Of a stretch of 64,000 bases of DNA, positions 58,545-64,000 are shown one piece after another. Below the pieces are notes generated by a model. That model did no database searches and was not told the DNA's origin. It saw only the letters and a program-made list of their open reading frames with translations. Where the stretch lies: contig JANQLY010000017.1 in NCBI GenBank assembly GCA_028280345.1, positions 62,001 through 126,000 of the forward strand, given 5' to 3'. How positions within the stretch are numbered: the first letter of the stretch is position 1; the number at the start of each line of letters is the position of its first letter. The position numbers and the translations under genes were made by a program. The stretch is from Pseudomonadales bacterium (GTDB taxonomy: Bacteria; Pseudomonadota; Gammaproteobacteria; Pseudomonadales; UBA7239).

Positions 58545-59201
58545 ATGAAAACCCGGGAACGTATTTTACAAACCAGTCTTTACCTCTTTAATGAGGAGGG
58601 CGAGTCTCACGTTACTACCGTAGATATCGCCAATGAAATGGATATCAGTCCGGGCAATCTTTACTATCACTTCAAAGGCAAGGAGATCATTATTGAGGCG
58701 CTTTATGAGCGTTTTGATGAGCAGATGGCTGAAGTACTTTCAGCGCCGATACAGAAAGATACCGCACTGGAAATTCGCGATTACTGGTTCTATCTCTATG
58801 TGGTGTTTGAAGATATCTATAATTACCGCTTTCTCTATTACAATCTTACCGACATCATGCAGCGCTATGAAAAGATTCGTAAGCGCTTTGCACGTCTGTT
58901 GCGGATGAAAACTACCACGGCACGCTCTTTGTGTGAGGCGATGGTTGAGGCTGATGCCTTAACAGTGAGTTCAGATGCAGAGCTGGATGCGCTGGTTAAT
59001 CAGATTGTTATGACAGTGATTTACTGGATTAATTTTAATGCGCTCAATGGCAAACCTCTGGATAACGATGCAGTGCTTATGCACCAGGGGGTTTATCAGG
59101 TGATGTCGCTAATGACGCCACACTTGACGGTCGACCAGCAGGCTTTTTTTGCAGAGTGCAGTGATCTGTATCAGGAACTGATCCGCCAGCAGGATGTGTA
59201 A
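58545..59201 (+). CDS. TetR-family transcriptional regulator
   Basis: 218 residues from ATG 58545 (GGAAG eight bases upstream); the in-frame ATG at 58515 adds a leader with no similarity. The N-terminal helix-turn-helix reads RERILQTSLYLFNEEGESHV, then TTVDIANEMDISPGNLYYHF KGKEIIIEALYERF. The C-terminal ligand domain is unlike common subfamilies. It may control the phasin or the storage-lipid genes, by proximity only. It is convergent with the antiporter gene, with 26 bp between. Confidence 0.88.
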   Translation: MKTRERILQTSLYLFNEEGESHVTTVDIANEMDISPGNLYYHFKGKEIIIEALYERFDEQMAEVLSAPIQKDTALEIRDYWFYLYVVFEDIYNYRFLYYNLTDIMQRYEKIRKRFARLLRMKTTTARSLCEAMVEADALTVSSDAELDALVNQIVMTVIYWINFNALNGKPLDNDAVLMHQGVYQVMSLMTPHLTVDQQAFFAECSDLYQELIRQQDV

Positions 59202-59227
59202 AGAGCTGCTGTACCGGAAAAATAAAT

Positions 59228-60397
59228 CTAGTCGCGGCGCAGTTTTTCCGAAATCGCAATCGGGCTCGGGTAGTTGAGCATAACGATATAAGTAGATATC
59301 AGAATCGTAATAATGACGGTGGCTTGAATCAACAGGGAAGTGTGTTCAGTAATCCAGCCCATTTGCACGCTGACAAATGCAATCAATAATGAAAACTCAC
59401 TGTTTTGTCCAAGGCGAAAGCCAACATCCCAGGCAAGTTCTCGGGTTTCCTGTTGCTTTACCAGCAAGAAGCGAAACGCCATAGGTTTGATTGCAAGAAT
59501 ACAAAACGATAGTACCAGTGCGGGTAGCCAGACTTCGGGCAATAACATCAGATTGAGTTGGGCGCCGATGGAAAAGAAAAACATCACGAGGAAGAAATCC
59601 CGCAACGGGCGCAAATTTACCGCAATAAATTGGGAGATCGGACTGGTGGCAAGGCTGATGCCGGCAATCAATGCACCGATTTCTACAGACAGACCGAGAT
59701 AATAGGCGAGTTGGGAAAAACCCAGACACCAGCCAATCGCGAGTAAAAAGATATACTCGTGAAAGTGGTCAAAGCGGGTAATAAGTTTAAGCAGTACATG
59801 TTTCACAAAACCAATCGCGGCGAAGGCGAGTAGCGGTAGTACCGCAAACACCATGGAAAGTTGTTGAATATCAATTTTGCCGAGATCGCCGCTTAGCAGC
59901 ACAATCAGAATTAAAATCGCAATCACATCCTGAATCAGTAGCAGGCCTATCATCAGTTCACCTGTATGGCGATGGTGTAGCACCGTCATCGGCAGTAACT
60001 TGATGGCTATGATTGTGCTGGAAAACATCATCGCAGCACCAATGATCAGGCTTTCATTGTGTGGGAATCCGAAAAGCCTGCCAATAATATAGCCGGTTGC
60101 AGCAAACAGTAATGAGCTTAGCAGGGCGGTAAGGCTGGATTTTTTCATCGTTGCGAGCAGCGCTTTTGGTTGCAGATCCAGGCCGAGCAAAAACAGCAGA
60201 AAGATGATGCCAATGGAAGCGATTTCCGAAAGCAGGTCGAGATCCTCGACATAACCGAGCCCGTAGGGGCCGACGAGGGCGCCAAGTACAATGTAGGCAA
60301 CGAGCAATGGCTGGCGGGTATACAGGGCAATGGTGGTAACCACCGCGGCCCCGGAAAAGATCAGGAAAAACGAGTAAAAGAGAGAGTGTCCATCCAT
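59228..60397 (-). CDS. Kef-type CPA2 cation:proton antiporter (no TrkA-N domain)
   Basis: 389 residues, about 12 helices. The N-terminus (FYSFFLIFSGAAVVTTIALY TRQPLLVAYIVLGALVGPYG) and LLFLLGLDLQPKALL are typical of the Na+/H+ exchanger domain of KefB/KefC. GAAMMFSSTIIAIKLLP and GLLLIQDVIAILILI hold the conserved core with the QD transport site. The chain stops after the membrane domain, so the cytosolic nucleotide-binding TrkA-N module of Kef proteins is missing. It may be regulated by a separate subunit or be unregulated. Confidence 0.9.
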   Translation of the reverse strand: MDGHSLFYSFFLIFSGAAVVTTIALYTRQPLLVAYIVLGALVGPYGLGYVEDLDLLSEIASIGIIFLLFLLGLDLQPKALLATMKKSSLTALLSSLLFAATGYIIGRLFGFPHNESLIIGAAMMFSSTIIAIKLLPMTVLHHRHTGELMIGLLLIQDVIAILILIVLLSGDLGKIDIQQLSMVFAVLPLLAFAAIGFVKHVLLKLITRFDHFHEYIFLLAIGWCLGFSQLAYYLGLSVEIGALIAGISLATSPISQFIAVNLRPLRDFFLVMFFFSIGAQLNLMLLPEVWLPALVLSFCILAIKPMAFRFLLVKQQETRELAWDVGFRLGQNSEFSLLIAFVSVQMGWITEHTSLLIQATVIITILISTYIVMLNYPSPIAISEKLRRD

Positions 60398-60448
60398 TTA
60401 TTATGTATTAGCACTTTTTTACAAGAAAGACAGAAATTTACCGCTAAA

Positions 60449-60940
60449 TTAGTTGCGACGCAAAAATAAAGGCTTGTCCTGGTTGGCGGAGCGTTGGTAA
60501 TCGTTACTGAAATCGTTGAGTGAGGCGGCAGCTTCCTCAAGACCTTCGGGAGTATCAAATGAGAACGCGCTAAAGCCACAGCGCTTCAGATAGTAAAGCT
60601 GGTCGCGAATCGGGCTGCCTACCGCGCGCAGTTCGCCGGTATAGCCGTAGCGCTCGCGCAACAGGGTAGCGATAGAGAAACCACGGCCATCCATAAACGC
60701 GGGGAAGTTCACCGCAATCACCGGTACATTGGCAAAATCACCGGCGAAATCAGCGGGGTGCTCGTCGCTTTCAAACAGCACCCCGGGTACTTGTTCAGCA
60801 CTGCCAAGTTCAGCGGCGTGATCATTCCATACCGCCAGCGGCAGAATCAGTTTGCCAGCCTCGTCCCCGGCATTATAGGTCTCACTGATTTCCCGGTCGT
60901 TAGCAACGATCTGGCCATCGCGAATCAGCTTATTTGCCAT
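60449..60940 (-). CDS. DUF934 protein linked to sulfite/nitrite reduction
   Basis: 163 residues from the ATG at 60938-60940, which has AAGGAG eight bases upstream. The more upstream ATG (60944-60946) lies on that site. Family hallmarks are VWNDHAAELGSAEQVPGVLF, INFPAFMDGRGFSIATLLRE, GELRAVGSPIRDQLYYLKRC and SFDTPEGLEEA. Members accompany ferredoxin-type sulfite reductases; the biochemical role is unproved. It overlaps the end of the reductase gene by 11 bp, indicating coupled translation. Confidence 0.88.
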   Translation of the reverse strand: MANKLIRDGQIVANDREISETYNAGDEAGKLILPLAVWNDHAAELGSAEQVPGVLFESDEHPADFAGDFANVPVIAVNFPAFMDGRGFSIATLLRERYGYTGELRAVGSPIRDQLYYLKRCGFSAFSFDTPEGLEEAAASLNDFSNDYQRSANQDKPLFLRRN

Positions 60941-62585
60941 AGACATGCTCCTTGAACGGGTCGAGGCCAATACGTTTATAGGTATCAATAAAACGCTCAT
61001 CGCCATTTCGTTTTTCGAGGTACAAACCGATAAGCTTGTCCATCACATCGGGTACTTCCTCGCGGGAGAAAGACGGACCGAGAATCTTGCCCATGGCGGT
61101 GTCATAGCTGCTGTCGCCGCCGAGGGATATCTGGAAGTACTCCTTGCCTTTTTTATCTACGCCGAGTACACCGATATGGCCCACATGATGGTGACCGCAG
61201 GCATTCATGCAGCCGGAAATATTCACATCGATCTGGCCGATTTCATACAGGCGTTCGAGATCGGAGAAGCGGCGTTGAATCGCTTCGGCCACAGGGATTG
61301 ATTTGGCGTTGGCCAGCGAGCAAAAGTCACCGCCCGGGCAGCAAATCATATCGGTAAGCGTGCCAAAGTTCGGTGTAGCAAAGCCGAGGCTGACGAGATC
61401 CTGCCATAAGTCATAAAGGCGGTTTTTTGCTACATCGGCCAGTACAATATTTTGCTGGTGGGTTGTGCGTGCCTCACCAAAGGAGTACTTGTCTGCCAGA
61501 TCGGCAATTGCATCGGTTTGCACATCGGTCACATCACCGGGTGGTGTGCCTGTGGGCTTAAGCGACAGCACTACCGAACTATAACCTGCCACGCGATGGG
61601 CGCGGGTATTTTGTCCATACCAACTGGCAAATGCTGCATTGCTATCAATCTGTTGCTGCAGGGCATTGTCAGCTTCGAGTGCATCGAAGCTTTCATAATT
61701 AGGCTCTGTGAAATACGCGGCGACGCGTTCGATTTCTGCATCGGTTAATGTCAGGCTGTTGTCCTTGAGGTGTTGCCACTCTTCATCGACTTTTGCCGCA
61801 AATGCGTCACCGCCCATGGCGCGCACGAGAATCTTGATACGAGCCTTGTATTTATTATCGCGACGGCCGTGCAGGTTGTAGACCCGCAGAATGGCTTCGA
61901 GGTAGGTGAGGATATGCTGCTTTTCGACAAAGTCGTTGATGGCGACACCAACGACCGGGGTGCGGCCAAGACCGCCGCCGACAAAAACCCGGAAGCCGAT
62001 TTCGTCGCCGTTTTTAACCAGTTGCAAACCGATGTCGTGGGCGCGAATCGCTGCGCGATCTTCCTCGGTACTGCTCACAGCAATCTTGAACTTGCGCGGT
62101 AAAAACGCAAACTCCGGATGGAAGGTTGACCACTGACGAATGATTTCACACCAGGGGCGTGGATCGACCAGTTCGTCCTGGGCGACACCGGCAAACGGGT
62201 CAGAGGTGACATTGCGAATGCAGGCGCCGCTGGTTTGCACGGCGTGCATTTGCACTTTGGACAGGTCGTCGAGAATATCGGGCACGGATTCCAGCGTTGG
62301 CCAGTTAATCTGGACATTCTGGCGAGTCGTGATATGCAAATAACCCTTATCGTATTTGCGGGAAATTTCCGCAAGGGCGCGCAGCTGGGTCGAGGAAATC
62401 ATGCCATAGGGAACTGCAATGCGCAGCATTGGTGCATGGCGCTGAACATAGAGCCCGTTTTGCAAACGCAGTGGCAGAAAATGCTCGTCGGCAATTTGAC
62501 CCTTGAGGTAACGCTCGGTCTGATTGCGGTATTGCGCAACGCGCTCGTTGATAATTTGCTGGTCGACTTGGTCGTACTGATACAT
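60930..62585 (-). CDS. cysI: Siroheme nitrite/sulfite reductase (hemoprotein)
   Basis: 551 residues with two repeated reductase halves. Substrate-site segments are ISRKYDKGYLHITTRQNVQI, TSGACIRNVTSDPFAG (~112) and FLPRKFKIAVS. The [4Fe-4S]/siroheme ligands lie in CCPGGDFCSLA (~413) and NISGCMNACGHHHVG (~455). It reduces sulfite to sulfide (or nitrite to ammonia) for assimilation. The companion DUF934 gene favours sulfite. No flavoprotein CysJ is adjacent, so ferredoxin or another donor is inferred. The symbol is used in the broad sense. Confidence 0.9.
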   Translation of the reverse strand: MYQYDQVDQQIINERVAQYRNQTERYLKGQIADEHFLPLRLQNGLYVQRHAPMLRIAVPYGMISSTQLRALAEISRKYDKGYLHITTRQNVQINWPTLESVPDILDDLSKVQMHAVQTSGACIRNVTSDPFAGVAQDELVDPRPWCEIIRQWSTFHPEFAFLPRKFKIAVSSTEEDRAAIRAHDIGLQLVKNGDEIGFRVFVGGGLGRTPVVGVAINDFVEKQHILTYLEAILRVYNLHGRRDNKYKARIKILVRAMGGDAFAAKVDEEWQHLKDNSLTLTDAEIERVAAYFTEPNYESFDALEADNALQQQIDSNAAFASWYGQNTRAHRVAGYSSVVLSLKPTGTPPGDVTDVQTDAIADLADKYSFGEARTTHQQNIVLADVAKNRLYDLWQDLVSLGFATPNFGTLTDMICCPGGDFCSLANAKSIPVAEAIQRRFSDLERLYEIGQIDVNISGCMNACGHHHVGHIGVLGVDKKGKEYFQISLGGDSSYDTAMGKILGPSFSREEVPDVMDKLIGLYLEKRNGDERFIDTYKRIGLDPFKEHVYGK

Positions 62586-62741
62586 GGTGCAGTGTGCTTT
62601 CTGTACAGGTTCAAACTGGCGCGCATGATACTACAAAATGCCGGATTTCGACGAATTTTAGTGGCGTAAAATCAGACAATTACCGAATATGCTTATAATT
62701 TCGGGTGAGGTTTGCAGGGTAGGCTGGCAGGGGCTTTCAGG

Positions 62742-62771
62742 CTGTCACAAGGCAGACGGCTCGCGTATAAT
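62742..62771 (+). promoter_or_regulatory. Promoter upstream of bcp
   Basis: -35 CTGTCA (62742-62747), 18-bp spacer, -10 TATAAT (62766-62771), predicted start near 62778, 30 nt before the bcp ATG. A second TATAAT at 62694-62699 lacks a good -35. Confidence 0.6.
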
Positions 62772-62807
62772 CTGCCCCTTTCCAAGACCTCACTGGAGCA
62801 TCCATTT

Positions 62808-63290
62808 ATGGCATTTCCGAAAGTTGGCAATATGGCACCGGCCTTTACCCTGTTAAACCAGAAAGGCGAAAAAGTCAGTCTCAAGGACTATAAAGGTAGT
62901 AAGAATGTGGTGCTGTATTTCTACCCGAAAGCGATGACTCCCGGGTGTACGGTACAGGCCTGTGGTATTCGTGACAGCAAGGCGCAACTTTCACGTTTGA
63001 AAACGGTGGTACTGGGTGTGAGTCCGGATCCATACGCACGGCTGGAAAAATTTCGCGACAAACAGGGCCTCAATTTTGATCTGCTTTCCGACGAAGATCA
63101 CAAAATTGCGGAAAAGTATGGTGTCTGGGGTTTGAAAAAATTCATGGGGCGTGAATTTATGGGAATTCTGCGCACCACATTTATTATCGGCAAGGATGGT
63201 CGTCTCAAGCATGTTATGGACAAGGTGAACACGAAGACTCATCACGATGATGTGGCAGCGTTGATTAAAGAATTGAAACTGAATAAATAG
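62808..63290 (+). CDS. bcp: Thioredoxin-dependent peroxiredoxin (BCP/PrxQ type)
   Basis: 160 residues from ATG 62808 with GGAG upstream; a longer frame from 62712 reads through the promoter and is rejected. The peroxidatic Cys47 and resolving Cys52 lie in MTPGCTVQACGIRDS, the five-residue spacing of the atypical two-Cys PrxQ type. VVLYFYPKAMTPGC, LLSDEDHKIAEKYGVWG and RTTFIIGKDG complete the fold. It reduces hydrogen or organic peroxides using thioredoxin. Confidence 0.95.
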   Translation: MAFPKVGNMAPAFTLLNQKGEKVSLKDYKGSKNVVLYFYPKAMTPGCTVQACGIRDSKAQLSRLKTVVLGVSPDPYARLEKFRDKQGLNFDLLSDEDHKIAEKYGVWGLKKFMGREFMGILRTTFIIGKDGRLKHVMDKVNTKTHHDDVAALIKELKLNK

Positions 63291-63331
63291 TAACTTGATA
63301 GCCTATAGATAGTAGAAGGGGGTAGCAGACC

Positions 63332-63667
63332 ATGTTAATTTCAAACGCATATGCTCAGGAGGCTGCAAGCGCGCCGCCGACCACAGATCCGTCTTTCTTT
63401 TTTATGATGATCGGTCTGTTCGCGATTATGTACTTTATGATTATTCGCCCGCAGCGTAAACGTCAGAAAGAACACGAAAATCTGATGGGTGAGCTGGGCA
63501 AAGGCGATGAAGTGGTACTGACCAGCGGTATGATTGGCAAAATCACCAAGCTGGACGAAAACTACGTGGTGATTAATACCGGCGGCAATATTGAATTGAA
63601 ATTCCAGAAGCAGGCGGTTCATGCGGTACTGCCGAAGGGAACTATCAAGGCGATTGATCAAAGCTGA
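63332..63667 (+). CDS. yajC: Preprotein translocase accessory subunit YajC
   Basis: 111 residues. A short N-terminus (MLISNAYAQEAASAPPTTDP) leads to one transmembrane helix (~23-40), the diagnostic MIIRPQRKRQKEHENLMGEL, and the small domain KGDEVVLTSGMIGKI with NGGNIELKF-like strands (TGGNIELKFQKQAV). It joins SecDF in the Sec translocon. It normally sits between tgt and secD; here it lies between bcp and a PLP-enzyme gene, with no secD in view. Confidence 0.93.
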   Translation: MLISNAYAQEAASAPPTTDPSFFFMMIGLFAIMYFMIIRPQRKRQKEHENLMGELGKGDEVVLTSGMIGKITKLDENYVVINTGGNIELKFQKQAVHAVLPKGTIKAIDQS

Positions 63668-63678
63668 TCCTGTTTGCG

Positions 63679-64000
63679 GTGGACTTTTCTCATAATCTGA
63701 ACTATCCACCGCGCCTGGCGTTGGCTCAATTGCCAACGCCACTACATCCACTCGACCGTTTTCGTGACGCTATTGGTTGCAAGCCGCGACTCTGGGTCAA
63801 GCGCGATGATATGACCGGCTGTACCATCTCCGGGAACAAGGTGCGTAAGCTGGAATTTACCTTGGCAAAGGCACAACAAGCCGGTGCTGATGTCATTATT
63901 ACCTGTGGTGGTGTGCAGTCCAACCACTGCCGTGCCACGGTGATGCTTGCGACACAGCTCGGCATGAAAAGCCATCTGTTGTTACGCGGTGAACCTGAAG
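63679..64000 (+). CDS. PLP-dependent D-cysteine desulfhydrase / ACC deaminase family (partial)
   Basis: The frame is open from GTG 63679 to the window edge (107 codons); there is no clear ribosome site and no ATG before 63809. It begins with the family's NYPPRLALAQLPTPLHPLDR. WVKRDDMTGCTISGNKVRKLEF contains the PLP-binding Lys (residue ~54), and TCGGVQSNHCRATVMLA follows. The first ~25% of the family's usual length matches well. Members release sulfide or ammonia and pyruvate from D-cysteine or related amino acids. It starts 12 bp after yajC. Confidence 0.88.
   Translation, partial: MDFSHNLNYPPRLALAQLPTPLHPLDRFRDAIGCKPRLWVKRDDMTGCTISGNKVRKLEFTLAKAQQAGADVIITCGGVQSNHCRATVMLATQLGMKSHLLLRGEPE

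Overview
The window reads as a chromosomal segment of a gammaproteobacterium with moderate GC, probably a marine member of the Cellvibrionales or a relative. The placement is an inference. It rests on the gltA / sdhCDAB / sucAB-lpd-sucCD cluster, NhaB, a ChpA-like protein, a WS/DGAT wax-ester/triacylglycerol synthase with a phasin, a sulfatase and a TonB-dependent receptor. No rRNA, tRNA, CRISPR array or transposase gene was recognised.

Layout. 1-7.7 kb is an envelope and scavenging region: a partial outer-membrane barrel, a membrane-anchored coiled-coil protein, a TonB-dependent receptor, an NTF2-like protein, a polytopic membrane protein and a sulfatase. 7.8-21 kb is the TCA block: gltA on the minus strand, divergent from sdhCDAB, then sucA-sucB-lpdA-sucC-sucD. 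Both divergent promoters are readable, and terminators close gltA and sucD. 21-25.9 kb holds two overlapping hotdog thioesterases (the first apparently leaderless), an unknown 192-residue protein, a symmetric ~440-bp inverted-repeat element, cinA and an AsmA-like protein. 25.9-32 kb is an overlapping AddA-like/AddB-like helicase-nuclease pair. 32-40.7 kb holds a NUDIX hydrolase, an MMPL/RND exporter, NhaB, a stand-alone ChpA N-terminal-type protein, a small membrane protein and SohB.

At 40.9-42.6 kb is a small AT-rich accessory island with four short genes: a two-TM protein, a HEPN-like protein with an RN-x3-H motif, a 62-residue protein that is essentially sigma-70 region 1.1 on its own, and a four-TM protein. 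This is the best candidate in the window for an undescribed system.

At 44.8-56.3 kb lies one 3825-codon gene. It encodes a Sec signal, short RTX-like calcium repeats, 17 He_PIG-type Ig-like repeats (two interrupted by nested domains), an RHS/YD shell and a C-terminal NucA/NucB-type DNase tip. A broken reading frame directly downstream may be a decayed immunity gene. Around this gene is a storage-lipid neighbourhood: WS/DGAT upstream, and an HSL-type hydrolase, phasin and TetR regulator downstream.

The right end carries a Kef-type antiporter, a DUF934 protein with a siroheme nitrite/sulfite reductase, peroxiredoxin Bcp, YajC outside its usual sec operon, and the start of a PLP-dependent deaminase/desulfhydrase gene cut by the window edge.
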